From: JABDIY01 sp963751955
GTDB taxonomy: Bacteria > Actinomycetota > Acidimicrobiia > Acidimicrobiales > SZUA-35
Assembly (NCBI GenBank): GCA_963751955.1
Contig: CAVVWM010000003.1
Location: 1-64,000, forward strand
Length of the DNA: 64,000 nt
Reading direction: 5' to 3'
Below the pieces are notes generated by a model, which was not told the DNA's origin, made no database searches, and worked only from the letters and a program-made list of their open reading frames with translations. Shown piece after piece: positions 1 through 8,761 of the stretch (positions are counted from its first letter, which is position 1; each line of letters starts with the position of its first letter). Position numbers and translations under genes: made by a program.

Positions 1-1395
1 CTCCGCTTGAACAAAATGCAGATTTTGATACAGAAATGCACTTCAGTGCAGCTCAGGAACATGTTCCAGAAGCTGAAAGAAATCATCAAACAATGAAAGA
101 GAGAATCTGTGCTATATATCATCAGCTGCCTTTTACAGCACTTCCTAGAATAATGATCAAAATTCTGGTTGCAAAAGTGGTGACCAAATTAAATTTTATT
201 CCTGGAAAAGAAGGCATCGGATATAGCTCAATAGTTTATGAAATGAACCCAAACTCAACTATGACAAACATTGTATGGTTCCATTTGGTTCATATGTACA
301 AGCGCCTCACAAGGCCAATCCATACAATATGGCAGCACCATGTACACTTGCTGCAGTTTATTTGCAGCCGACCTACTCTGTCCATGGTGACACCAAGTTT
401 ATTCCATATTCCCAGGAAAACGAATTATACTGAACATCTGGCAAGATCACAATGATCGCCATAACATCCAAGTTATAGAAAATCAACAAGATTGCAAACA
501 GTTGTGGCATTAAGACATTAAAAATTCAGTCCAAGTACTTTGATACATGGTCTTTAGAAGTGGGTGAGATGAAACAAGATAATGAAGAAGACAATATACC
601 ATATTTACAGAAAAACCATTCTGATTCAGATTCCTGAACTTGGCAGACCACTAGACAATGACTCAGACAACAAAGACGATAATACAAGCAATGAAGATGC
701 TGATTTGAAAGACAAAAGAACATGATATAGACATTGCAGAAGTGACTGGAAAAGCACCGGAGAAATCCAAGATAACAATGAGGAAGAAAGTGAAGAAGAA
801 GAAGAAGAAGAAGAGAAAGAAGAAGCAGCTCTATTAAGAAGATCAACGTGTCATGCTAAACACCCAAACATACAAGGGAGACAACAAGAAGATGGTATGT
901 CAACATATACAATGAGAAAGACAACAATGATTACAACGTAGAAGAAGCTACTATCATAGCAAGTTTAATAAACAAGTTGACATGGAGCAACAACATAGAA
1001 GGAAGAAGAAAATGTCAACATGATTTGCCAGATTCAACAAAGGATTTGGAAAAGTAATCAAGGCAGTCTCGTTTTTAGAGACATACAATCTATGAAAAGG
1101 ATTGGAACAATTTAGAAGTAAGGGTAAAGATGCTGCAATGGGAGAAATGAGCCAGCTGCATCATAGGAAATATTTCCACCCAATACACCCTGAACAACTC
1201 ATTCCAAGAAAAGGAAAAGAGCACTTGAATCGCTCATATTTTTGGTACAAAAGAAGGTTTGAAGAGTCAAGGCCAGGATGGTGGCAAAATGGCAGCATTC
1301 AAAGACCATACACAGACAAAGATGATACAGCCAGTCCAACAGTGTCAACAGAGGCTTTATTATTAACCACCATAATTGATGCTGCAGAAGAAAGG
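1..1395 (+). mobile_element. Degenerate Ty1/copia-type retrotransposon pol fragment, algal/diatom-like
   Basis: Translation from base 3 gives integrase-type sequence including AQEHVPEAERN and IYHQLPFTALPRIMIKILV. From about base 277 the match moves to another frame (PFGSYVQAPHKANPYNM). After a stop-rich acidic stretch, the start of a reverse transcriptase appears at 1102-1390 (GKDAAMGEMSQLH and DDTASPTVSTEALL). These are hallmarks of the Copia lineage abundant in diatom genomes, recalled from family knowledge and not searched. Several stops and frameshifts mean it is inactive. The stretch is A+T-rich, unlike everything after about 1400, and the RT match stops abruptly near 1390, where I place a junction. 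Confidence 0.75.
792..813 (+). repeat. (GAA)n microsatellite
   Basis: About seven GAA units in a row inside the acidic linker of the copia fragment. They produce a glutamate run on this strand and a spurious leucine-rich ORF on the other. Confidence 0.85.
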
Positions 1396-1402
1396 TGGCT
1401 CT

Positions 1403-1986
1403 TTAGCGGAGGAAAACGCCAGAGCCAACCTCACACGCAGGAGTTGGTCCTGGTGTTGCGGGCTGAGAAGATTCAGACTCCTCAATCGACAGCGAGTCAT
1501 GCAGTGAAGGTTGCCGAACACAATTAGGTGATTCGACTCCTGGACGCAAACGTATGGGTTCCCGGCACGCAACAGACAGCGTCAAGAATGGGTGGTCTTT
1601 CGGCACGTCCGACAAAACGCTTGAGTAAATGGGAGATCGGCTGGATGCCCAACAAACGCGGATCACCTTGGTGTTTTGCAGGTCCACGCCAATCACTGGC
1701 TCGTCCGAACTTTTTCAACGGTAACCTTGCCACCGAGCATTTCGATCTCGGCAATCGCCTTTGCTTGTTCTGGAGTTGCTTCTGCCGCCCAGCCCGCAGC
1801 GGGCCCGCTCTGTTCAACAACGACAAAATCGGAATGAACCTTGCATTGTGGTAATGCTTGCTGCAACTTCTTCACGCCTGCATCGGTCACCTTGGTGTTC
1901 TGGAGATACAACGATTGGAGCTTGGTCAACCTTTTAAGGTGCTCCAGCCTGCACAGGGCGGGGTTCGGATGTGCGAGATCGGTCAT
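1403..1986 (-). pseudogene. Frameshifted leucine-rich-repeat protein remnant (planctomycete-like)
   Basis: Reading from 1986 down, the first frame gives LTKLQSLYLQNTKVTDAG and then LQQALPQCKV, a typical LRR of the large planctomycete family. It continues into AIAEIEMLGGKVTVEK and hits a stop at 1693. The match resumes in the adjacent frame as PVIGVDLQNTKVI and then fades into sequence with no recognised domain down to 1403. In intact relatives GGKVTV is followed directly by a PVIGVDL-like segment, so a frameshift near 1700-1715 is the likely break. The taxonomic placement is from memory of the repeat style. It is unlike both neighbours, so both ends of this stretch may be assembly joins. Confidence 0.55.
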
Positions 1987-2013
1987 GATTCCTCGTTTGG
2001 CCCGGTGATCGTT

Positions 2014-2576
2014 TCAGTCGATCTTGTCCGGAGCATCAGGGTCAGCAGGTGTGGGTGCGGTGTCTCCGAAGGTACTCCCCTGAGGAGCCCCGGCCGAGGT
2101 ACCAGCCTGGTCGGTCAGAGCCTCAGGATCTACTACCACCCAGTCCACCTCGAATGCCTCCAGCGGTCGCATGGCGATATCGATGGCGGTCCAGAACGTT
2201 CTGGTGAAGGGGTCGATGAGCGGAGGTATCGATCCCGCAAGCACTACGAGCCCGATGGCGATTGACCAGCGAGGCACATCAGTGTTGATGAAAACGATCA
2301 ACGACGCGATCAACAAGCACAGAATCACGGCGAAGGTCACCACCGTGTTGATGCCTATTGCTCCGATCCAGTGGCCCTCAATTCGCTCGAACTTCAGGCC
2401 ACAGCGCGGGCAGCGTTCAGCGATTGTGAACCACCGACCAAAAGGTTGCCCTGGCCACATGCCGGGCACTTTTTGCGCAGACCCCATTTCAACAACCGAG
2501 GGACAGAAGGACCAATACGGCGCTGCCGTGGCTGAGGTAGAGGGTGAGGCTTGGGCTGCCAGCCGGCGTGTTTCAT
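2014..2576 (-). CDS. DUF983 family zinc-ribbon membrane protein, split by a 1-nt frameshift
   Basis: The N-terminal part, in the frame starting at 2576, reads LLKWGLRKKCPACGQGNL. The rest, in the next frame, reads GRWFTIAERCPRCGLKFE followed by two membrane segments. Together these are the two CxxC knuckles plus helices of DUF983, whose function is unknown. The frames meet at a TTTT run (2440-2443 on the plus strand). One extra T restores NLFGRWF and a 187-residue protein, and the span plus one base is exactly 188 codons. The ATG overlaps the TGA of the upstream aminotransferase (ATGA), which fixes the start and suggests translational coupling. The tail is Pro/Ala/Asp-rich. The break may be a sequencing error, a real mutation or slippage. 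Confidence 0.75.
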
Positions 2577-3766
2577 CGGAGACCTACGTCGTGATTCGCT
2601 GTAGCCCAGTCGATGTGCTGCGCCCATCGAACAATCCGATGGCCAGCCTCGTTGATATCGTCTTCGCTGCCCGCCACAGACAGGCGCACAAACCGTTCCC
2701 CTCGAACGGGGTCGAAGTCGATTCCCGGTGTCACAGCGATGTCGAGTTCTGAGAGCCATCGCCGACAGATCTCACTGGCCTCCAATCCGGTTCCGGAGAC
2801 GTCGACCCAGATGTAGAACGCTCCCTCCGCCGGCGCCAGCTCGGTGAAGCCGGCCCCCCGAAGCGACTCGAGCATAGAATCTCGGTTACGCCGATATCGA
2901 GCTACGTTCGATTCACATTCCTCAATCGAGTCGAAAGCACGACAGGCTGCGATCTGGGAAAGTGTCGGCGCTGAGATAGTGAGATTCTGGGCCAACCGTT
3001 CGATGGCGGGTATCAGCGGTTCCGGCGCCACCAGCCAGCCAAGTCGCCAGCCAGTCATACTGAAGTACTTCGAAAAGCTGTTGAAAACGACGACATCATC
3101 ATCGATTTCCAACGCCGTTGGCGGGTCCGACTCATAGGTCAGACCGTGATAGATCTCATCCACTACCACGTGAACTCTTCGCTCCTTCGCCCAAGCCAGA
3201 ATTGGTCTGAGGTGATCTTCACTGAGAACAACACCCGTGGGGTTGCTGGGAGAGGCCAGGATGAGTCCATCCAATGGCCCGGCCCGCTCGAGGTGTTCGA
3301 TCCTCAGACGGAAGTCCGTCGACGCGTCGACCGGGAGGGCAACAGGGTCGACGCCGAAGGCTGCGAGATCGTTGCGATAACACGGGTAGCCCGGTTCAAC
3401 CACACCCACCCGTTCCCCTGGGTCCCACAAGGCGAGGAATGTAAGGACACAACTGCCTGACGCTCCGGTGGTCACCGCAACTCGACCCGGGTCGACCACA
3501 AGGTTGTATCGCTCTCGATACCACTGAGAGATCCGGGACCGAAGCTCAGGCAACCCCAAAGCGCCGGTATAACCCAAGACATCGTCGTCGAGCGCCTTTC
3601 GGGCCGCAGCCAACACCGAGGTAGGAGCCGACGTGGATGGTTGACCTACCTCCAAATGCAGCACTCGGTTGCCGGCACGCTCATGGGCAGCGGCCAAGTT
3701 CATGGTTTCCATCACATGAAACGGCTCGATCTTGCCCCGGGCGGAGTAGCTGTCAGAAGAGGTCAC
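2573..3766 (-). CDS. PLP-dependent class I/II aminotransferase
   Basis: A fold-type I aminotransferase of the aspartate/aromatic/branched-chain group. Visible family features are IEPFHVMETMN and HLEVGQPS near the N terminus, VTTGASGSC in the cofactor region, ASPSNPTG, VVDEIYHGL, and the PLP-lysine motif SFSKYFSMTGWRLGW. About 397 residues is normal. The frame stays open to 3799, but that start lies inside a strong hairpin. I prefer the GTG at 3766, where homology begins, although GGAGG sits only one base upstream of it. The substrate cannot be fixed from sequence. The gene overlaps DUF983 by four bases and follows a probable terminator. Confidence 0.85.
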   Translation of the reverse strand: MTSSDSYSARGKIEPFHVMETMNLAAAHERAGNRVLHLEVGQPSTSAPTSVLAAARKALDDDVLGYTGALGLPELRSRISQWYRERYNLVVDPGRVAVTTGASGSCVLTFLALWDPGERVGVVEPGYPCYRNDLAAFGVDPVALPVDASTDFRLRIEHLERAGPLDGLILASPSNPTGVVLSEDHLRPILAWAKERRVHVVVDEIYHGLTYESDPPTALEIDDDVVVFNSFSKYFSMTGWRLGWLVAPEPLIPAIERLAQNLTISAPTLSQIAACRAFDSIEECESNVARYRRNRDSMLESLRGAGFTELAPAEGAFYIWVDVSGTGLEASEICRRWLSELDIAVTPGIDFDPVRGERFVRLSVAGSEDDINEAGHRIVRWAQHIDWATANHDVGLR

Positions 3767-3787
3767 TCCTCCATCGTAGAAATTGAA

Positions 3788-3817
3788 GAGGGCCCTCACC
3801 CGTAGGAGAGGGCCCTC
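3788..3817 (-). terminator. GC-rich hairpin between dehydrogenase and aminotransferase genes
   Basis: GAGGGCCCTC occurs at 3788-3797 and again at 3808-3817. Each copy is self-complementary, so the pair forms a 10-bp stem with a 10-base loop. On the minus strand it is followed by TTCAATTTCT. It could terminate the upstream dehydrogenase transcript or attenuate the aminotransferase. Confidence 0.5.
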
Positions 3818-4017
3818 GTATCGAGAACGTGATCCATAGAATTCGACTGCCGCTGCCCGCCAGAGGCTATGCCGAGAACCAGTTCCCGGTACCCGCAGTT
3901 ACTAGTGAATCGTTAGTTGTGTCAGGTTGCAATAGGTCGCTCGGTCCAGAGCACATAGGCAACCAGGTCTTTCGTCACAGGTGGGCACAAACCCGTTTGT
4001 GGCAGCGCCGGCGCCGG
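3818..4017. other. Intergenic, nothing recognised
   Basis: About 200 bases between the hairpin and the stop of the dehydrogenase gene. No tRNA, conserved leader or plausible small gene was found. Open frames on the plus strand here are antisense extensions. Confidence 0.4.
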
Positions 4018-4881
4018 TCATCGGAGGAGCCGGATCAGACTGCTGGTATCCCAGCGGCTACCCCCACGCTTCTGGATTTGGGCGTACAGCTGATCCACCA
4101 GAGCAGCGATCGGTACCGAGGCACCCAGCGAATGAGCCTGATCGATCGCTATGCGAAGGTCCTTGCGCATCCAGTCCACCGCAAACCCGAAATCGAACTC
4201 ATCTGCAACCATGGTCTGTCCCCGATTGTCCATTTGCCAGGAGCCAGCTGCCCCCTTCGAGATCACGTCGAGAACGATATCCATATCTAGACCGGCGCTG
4301 ATCCCGAGCGCGATCCCCTCGCTGAGTCCTTGCAGGAGTCCGGCTATGGAAAGCTGGTTCACCATCTTGCACAACTGCCCCGAACCGGCATCACCGATCC
4401 TCGTAACGGCTGAAGCGAACGGCTCGATGATCGGCTCAATCGAGTCGAAGTCGACCTGGTCACCGCCGCACATGACGGTCAAGGATCCATTCTGTGCTCC
4501 GGCCTCACCCCCTGAGACTGGAGCGTCGACGAAGCCAAGACCGCGTTGTTTGCAGGTTGCGTGAAGCACCCGCGCAAGATCAGCAGACGCAGTGGTGTGA
4601 TCTAGGAGCACCGCACCCTCGGTCATGCCCTCCAGTGCTCCATCTTCACCGAAGACCACTGCCCGCACATCGTTGTCAGCTCCCACGATGGTGATCACAA
4701 CGTCGGCTTCACCAGCAGCCTCGCGTGGCGAACGGGCCAGCGTTCCACCGTATTGAGAAACCCATGCCTCCGCTTTCGCTGTCGTGCGGTTGAAGACCTT
4801 GACCTGGTTTCCAGCCCGCTGAAGATGCCCGGCCATGGGGTAGCCCATCACGCCGAGACCAATGAACCCGATAGTTGCCAT
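4018..4881 (-). CDS. NAD(P)-dependent 3-hydroxyisobutyrate/tartronate-semialdehyde-type dehydrogenase
   Basis: A cytosolic beta-hydroxyacid dehydrogenase of 287 residues, the usual family length. The N-terminal Rossmann motif is GFIGLGVMGYPMAGHL, with VFNRT after strand 2. The substrate-binding motif is DAPVSGGEAGA at about 119-129. The catalytic lysine lies in GSGQLCKMVNQ at about 166-176. A C-terminal WMRKDLRIA helix completes the fold. The family includes 3-hydroxyisobutyrate dehydrogenase, tartronate-semialdehyde reductase and related imine reductases. Sequence alone does not choose among them, and no valine-catabolism or glyoxylate genes sit nearby. Confidence 0.85.
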   Translation of the reverse strand: MATIGFIGLGVMGYPMAGHLQRAGNQVKVFNRTTAKAEAWVSQYGGTLARSPREAAGEADVVITIVGADNDVRAVVFGEDGALEGMTEGAVLLDHTTASADLARVLHATCKQRGLGFVDAPVSGGEAGAQNGSLTVMCGGDQVDFDSIEPIIEPFASAVTRIGDAGSGQLCKMVNQLSIAGLLQGLSEGIALGISAGLDMDIVLDVISKGAAGSWQMDNRGQTMVADEFDFGFAVDWMRKDLRIAIDQAHSLGASVPIAALVDQLYAQIQKRGGSRWDTSSLIRLLR

Positions 4882-4923
4882 AGTTGGAAGCTACCGAGGA
4901 TCTACCCTGATCAAGTCGATCGC

Positions 4924-5436
4924 TTGAACCTCGCCCTCGGGGCGCTCGCTGTAGCCCTGGCGGCTGCGATTCTCGCCGTGCTCTTTGTCGGTGATGGCCA
5001 GGACTCCGCCGGGTCGGACCTTCTCGTTCCCACATCAGCACCAGAATCAGCAACTCTGGCGCCCGACTCTGGCTCGACGACTGTCGATCTCCCAAGTCCT
5101 CCCTTTCAGATGCCCGAGAAGTTGGATGGACGCTGGCGAACCGCCAACGGGGACACCGTCGTTCAATTCGCCGGGACGACCATTGAGTCGATCCAGTCCA
5201 CGCTCGACTTCAGCGGTGCGTTGGCTGACCTTCGACTGGCCGAACCGGCCCTCCTCAGCAACCCACCCAGCGTGATCCAGCCTGTACAGACTGTTGTGTT
5301 CGTAACGATCGAGACCGACACGCTTCTCGTCGGTCCCTCGCCGATGCTCGTCGAGTTCATAGCGACCGATGCCGGTTTGGAGATGACGCTAGTGTCCGAT
5401 GGCTCGGTGAGCGTCTTCATCCTGCTCCCGGGCTGA
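4924..5436 (+). CDS. Hypothetical membrane-anchored protein
   Basis: No family recognised. From a possible TTG start at 4924 the protein has one hydrophobic N-terminal segment (LALGALAVALAAAILAVLFV), a Ser/Thr/Pro-rich spacer, and a roughly 110-residue, probably extracytoplasmic domain beginning near LDGRWRTANG. There is no lipobox cysteine. The frame extends upstream to 4753, but that part is antisense to the dehydrogenase gene and looks non-coding. No clear ribosome-binding site marks the start. glgC begins 24 bases downstream on the same strand. Confidence 0.6.
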   Translation: MNLALGALAVALAAAILAVLFVGDGQDSAGSDLLVPTSAPESATLAPDSGSTTVDLPSPPFQMPEKLDGRWRTANGDTVVQFAGTTIESIQSTLDFSGALADLRLAEPALLSNPPSVIQPVQTVVFVTIETDTLLVGPSPMLVEFIATDAGLEMTLVSDGSVSVFILLPG

Positions 5437-5460
5437 TCTCAACATGACATCGGTTGATTC

Positions 5461-6735
5461 ATGCGCCAAGATATTCGAGTGAGCGATTTGAGCACCGTGT
5501 TTGACTTGGGGGTTCGCCCTCATGTGTTGTCGATTGTCCTCGCCGGAGGTGAGGGCAAACGATTGATGCCCCTCACCAAAGACCGGGCCAAGCCAGCGGT
5601 CCCGTTTGGAGGACCATATCGACTGATCGACTTTGCGTTGTCCAATCTGGTGAACGGGGGCTACCGCAAGATCGTCGTTCTCACCCAGTACAAGAGCCAC
5701 TCGCTGGATGTTCACGTGAGTCGAACCTGGCGCCTCTCGACGTTCCTGGGCAACTACGTGTCGTCGGTTCCCGCTCAGATGCGCCGGAACCGCGACTGGT
5801 TTCAAGGGTCGGCGGATGCTCTGTTCCAGAACATGAACTTGATTGACGACGAGAAGCCCGATTACATCTTCGTCTTTGGCGCCGACCACATCTATCGGAT
5901 GGACCCTCGGCAAATGCTCGACCAGCACATTCGTAGCGGTGCTGGAGTAACCGTTGCAGCGCTCAGGGTGAACCGATCCGAAGCGGATCAGTTTGGCATC
6001 ATCGACAAAGAGGCCGACTCCAACAAGATCAAACAATTCCTCGAAAAACCGTCAAATCCACCCGGTCTTGCTGATGACCCCAAACGTGTCCTTGCATCGA
6101 TGGGCAACTATGTCTTCAACACAGACGTCTTGGTCGATGCGTTGGACGCCGACGCCGACGCCGACGATTCTGCGAGAGACATGGGAGGCGACATCATCCC
6201 TCGCCTGGTGGGCGATGGCTGTGCCCATGTGTATGACTACACCAGCAATGTCGTGCCCGGCGACGACGACGAACAGCGCGGCTACTGGCGCGATGTTGGA
6301 ACTCTCGATTCCTACTTTTCCGCCCACATGGATCTTGTCCAACCTCTCCCCGCGTTCAGCCTCTACAACCAGGAGTGGCCGATCTTCACGTTGGGCCGTT
6401 CGTTGCCGCCGGCCAAGTTGGTTCGCGACGGTCTTCGATCACCCGAGGTGTTCAACACGGTTGTGTCCAACGGCGCAATCCTCTCGGGCTGCACCGTGTC
6501 CGAGAGCGTGATTGCACCGAACGTTCGGATCGAGCTAGACGCCGAACTCGAAAGCACCGTGCTCTTCGACGACGTGCACGTGGGAACAGGTTCGAAAATT
6601 CGTAAGGCGATCATCGACAAGAATGTGATCATTCCGCCCGGTACACGGATCGGCTTCGACATCGAAGAAGACCAGTCCCGGTTCACGATCTCCGACGACG
6701 GTATTGTCGCCATCCCGAAGAACTTCACGTTCTGA
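5461..6735 (+). CDS. glgC: Glucose-1-phosphate adenylyltransferase (ADP-glucose pyrophosphorylase)
   Basis: Makes ADP-glucose from glucose-1-phosphate and ATP, the committed step of bacterial glycogen synthesis. The 424-residue protein carries the nucleotidyltransferase signature VLAGGEGKRLMPLT, AKPAVPFGG, YRLIDFALSN, the WFQGSADAL segment and the FGADHIYRMD metal-binding region. It ends in a left-handed beta-helix-like C-terminal domain. The short N-terminal extension before VRPHVLSIVLAGG may not be translated if a later start is used. An Asp-Ala repeat at 6145-6166 is a surface-loop oddity. It lies in the same locus as glgA and glgX but on the opposite strand. Confidence 0.95.
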   Translation: MRQDIRVSDLSTVFDLGVRPHVLSIVLAGGEGKRLMPLTKDRAKPAVPFGGPYRLIDFALSNLVNGGYRKIVVLTQYKSHSLDVHVSRTWRLSTFLGNYVSSVPAQMRRNRDWFQGSADALFQNMNLIDDEKPDYIFVFGADHIYRMDPRQMLDQHIRSGAGVTVAALRVNRSEADQFGIIDKEADSNKIKQFLEKPSNPPGLADDPKRVLASMGNYVFNTDVLVDALDADADADDSARDMGGDIIPRLVGDGCAHVYDYTSNVVPGDDDEQRGYWRDVGTLDSYFSAHMDLVQPLPAFSLYNQEWPIFTLGRSLPPAKLVRDGLRSPEVFNTVVSNGAILSGCTVSESVIAPNVRIELDAELESTVLFDDVHVGTGSKIRKAIIDKNVIIPPGTRIGFDIEEDQSRFTISDDGIVAIPKNFTF

Positions 6736-6768
6736 CGTCCTAGAGCGCTGAGCAGGGAATACAGGCTC

Positions 6769-7250
6769 TCACAGGGCTCGGATTCCGCCAGCATTCCGCA
6801 CGACACCCGCCGGTCGCGCCTGATTGAGCAGCTCGCGGGCCCGGTCATCATCATCGACAAACAGAGATCCGTAGGTGTCGAACGTCTGCGTGATGTTCTC
6901 GTGACCCATGTATTTCTGGATCATCTTGGGGTTCAAGCCGGCACGGATCGCCTCGCTGGCGTAGTTGTGGCGGAGATCGTGCCAATGGATCGTGCCACCA
7001 TCGGCGCGGTCGATACCGGCGTCGGCAGCAGCATGCCGGATGATCCACCGGAACCGGTCAGCCCGGATGGGTCGCTGCGTCTTGGGGCTCTTGAACACCC
7101 ACCCACCTGGCTCGACACTGAATCGGGCACAGTGGTCGCTCATCTCGTCGAGCAGCCAATCAGCGAGAGGAACGTCACGCAGACCGGCATCCGACTTCGG
7201 TTCGATGAGTTCTTGAGTGTCATCGCTTCGGGTCAGGTACGTAGTTGACG
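6769..7250 (-). pseudogene. Truncated tyrosine recombinase/phage-type integrase (C-terminal catalytic half)
   Basis: The C-terminal catalytic part of a site-specific tyrosine integrase is clear: HDLRHNYASEAI (HxxR box), KYMGHENITQTFDTYGSL with the second His and the nucleophilic Tyr, and EPKSDAGLRDVPLADWL. The DNA-binding N-terminal domain and the first catalytic arginine region are absent. Upstream of about 7250 the frame stays open to 7407 but no longer resembles an integrase. I read this as a remnant of an integrated element lying directly downstream of glgC. No flanking tRNA or att duplication was found. Confidence 0.75.
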
Positions 7251-7425
7251 GAGCCGGTTTAGTGCTTGAAACTCGAAGATCGGTTTGCGGCCTTGGATGC
7301 GAGGAGAGTGCGTCGAGGTTGGGTGACCTTCGCGGTGGCCTCGGATGCGAGCTCCGAACTTTGAGCCCGTGTGAAATTCCCGTGCACGAATGCCACAGCG
7401 TGTTCAAAGCCGTTACCTTGACGCG

Positions 7426-7893
7426 ATGCTCAATCCGGCGCAGAGCTTGCGTCGACTCTCTTCCAAGACCGTTCTGCTGATCGCCGCTTTCGTGGCGACC
7501 GCATTGGCGCTGAGCCTGTCAGACCGCATGCCAGCAGTCTGGGCCGGAGTCATCGGGCTGTTCATCCGCCTGGGTCGGATAGTCGAAAGAGGCTTCGCGA
7601 TCGACTTGCTGGACCGGAAGGATGTTCCGTGGCAAGCGGACGAGATTGGTCACGTGCTGTTGTGGGGCACCGGCATGGTTGTGATTGGATTCTGGGCCCG
7701 TCGGGGGTTTCGGGCCGATGCGGTGGCAGTTGCCCTCTTCTTGGCCAGTGTGGGAGTCGAAATCCTTCAGGGTTTTGCATCACAACAGCGGACTACATCG
7801 TTTTCTGACATCGTCGCCAACTCGACCGGAATCATGATCGGACTGTGCGTCGTCGTTCTGGCCACCTTCGTGCGCGACCGAACGTCAACCTAA
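7426..7893 (+). CDS. VanZ-like family membrane protein
   Basis: A small multi-pass membrane protein of about 155 residues with four predicted hydrophobic segments. The VanZ-like signature is visible: DEIGHVLLWGTG for the first conserved His, GVEILQGFASQQRTTSFSD for the Glu/Gln/Arg/Asp block, and VANSTGIMIGL at the end. The biochemical role of the family is poorly known; the name comes from teicoplanin resistance VanZ. The ATG at 7426 is preferred over an in-frame ATG at 7390 because the longer N terminus is not hydrophobic. It sits in the gene-poor patch beside the integrase remnant. Confidence 0.7.
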   Translation: MLNPAQSLRRLSSKTVLLIAAFVATALALSLSDRMPAVWAGVIGLFIRLGRIVERGFAIDLLDRKDVPWQADEIGHVLLWGTGMVVIGFWARRGFRADAVAVALFLASVGVEILQGFASQQRTTSFSDIVANSTGIMIGLCVVVLATFVRDRTST

Positions 7894-8133
7894 GGTGTAT
7901 CCGTGAGCAAAGCAGCCGCGGTAGCCATCAGCCAATCGTATTTTTGACGGAAGGGGGCAAACCTCTAGCTTGCGGAGTGGCAGGCGTCGGCCGGTCTTGT
8001 GGGAAGCGGCTTCTTAGCGCGAGTCCAGAGCCAAGTAACATTTGCAGGCGACTGCGCACGGTGGAGTTCTCGTCCTTGATTGACTCAGCGCAGGTCAAGG
8101 TCCGAGTCGCCGATACCGGTACTCGTGGACGAG

Positions 8134-8301
8134 ATGGAGCTCCAATTGTGGATTCGCTTCGGCCGTATTGTCGATGCTCGGGTGCCGTGGGCTGACGAAC
8201 GAGAGATAGTGGAAACGTTCCGTTGTGTTCGTGCTGGGCTGCCCGTGCCGGCGTCGACCGATCCACGCTTGGTTGAGGCAGAAGAGATTGCCACAGACTG
8301 A
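8134..8301 (+). CDS. Small hypothetical protein
   Basis: Begins MELQLWIRFGRIVDARVP and ends RLVEAEEIATD; acidic, about 55 residues. No family recognised. The frame is open upstream to 8080, but ATG 8134 follows GACGAG. Nothing convincing is encoded opposite, so it is not an obvious shadow, but coding status is doubtful. Confidence 0.3.
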   Translation: MELQLWIRFGRIVDARVPWADEREIVETFRCVRAGLPVPASTDPRLVEAEEIATD

Positions 8302-8381
8302 CGGCGACTAGGACCTCCGGCTCAGAGGGCGAGGACAACCGCTCAGGCGGTGAACACCGCAGGGATGACACCGTCTAGGCG

Positions 8382-8523
8382 GTGGAGTTGTTGTTCGGGA
8401 TTAGCGCGGGTTTGGTCGCGTGGGTCGGCTTGGGTCGTGCCCACCGTGCTTGGCGTCTACGTGCATCGCAGCTACCCGGGCGACGTTCGCACCATTGGTT
8501 GGCTGGCCGGGCGCATGGGCTAG
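8382..8523 (+). pseudogene. Possible frameshifted small membrane protein
   Basis: The GTG frame at 8382 reads VELLFGISAGLVAWV. If one base is dropped near 8427 the text continues WVVPTVLGVYVHRSYPGD and ends RTIGWLAGRMG at a TAG (8521-8523). The joined 46 residues would be one hydrophobic helix and a basic tail. No homolog is known to me, and the split makes this speculative. Confidence 0.2.
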
Positions 8524-8560
8524 GTGACCGGCTGACCCACCGCGGCGAACGACGGAACCG

Positions 8561-8746
8561 CTAGCCCCCGAAATGGACTGCGGGGCCGTTCCAATTCCGC
8601 ACAGATTCCACGCGATACCGCTGAATCATGGGTTTCGATGCGAAATGATCGTAGCACTGAGTGAGGTGGGGATCGCAGGAAACCCAGTACCTATGCGGGT
8701 CTTGGGCCTCCAACCAGCGAAGGCAAGTGCTGCGGAATTCCACCAA
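8561..8746 (-). CDS. Small hypothetical protein downstream of glgA
   Basis: A 61-codon frame starting at a GTG, reading CLRWLEAQDPHRYWVSCDPH and ending NGPAVHFGG. It begins 15 bases after the glgA stop on the same strand. It is rich in Trp, His, Cys and Tyr, which is unusual for a random frame in this G+C range. No family recognised. Confidence 0.25.
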   Translation of the reverse strand: MVEFRSTCLRWLEAQDPHRYWVSCDPHLTQCYDHFASKPMIQRYRVESVRNWNGPAVHFGG

Positions 8747-8761
8747 ATAGAACTTCGCTTT

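Larger units (their letters stand above)
7894..8560. other. Gene-poor patch with only doubtful small ORFs
   Basis: This stretch between the VanZ-like gene and the glgA side contains no recognised gene. It holds a possible 55-codon ORF (8134-8301), a possible frameshifted small membrane protein (8382-8523) and a short inverted repeat (GCGGTG AA CACCGC near 8347-8360). With the integrase remnant it looks like eroded accessory DNA. Confidence 0.4.

Noticed and set aside
526..846. Leucine-rich minus-strand ORF (106 codons)
   Set aside because: It is the complement of the GAA microsatellite and acidic linker in the copia fragment; composition artefact.
1858..2265. Plus-strand ORF of 135 codons across the LRR/actinobacterial junction
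   Set aside because: It is antisense to two recognisable genes and spans a probable assembly join.
7289..7351. Imperfect 15-base repeat GGCCTYGGATGCGAG, two copies
   Set aside because: Only two copies and no link to a boundary or gene; likely chance in this composition.
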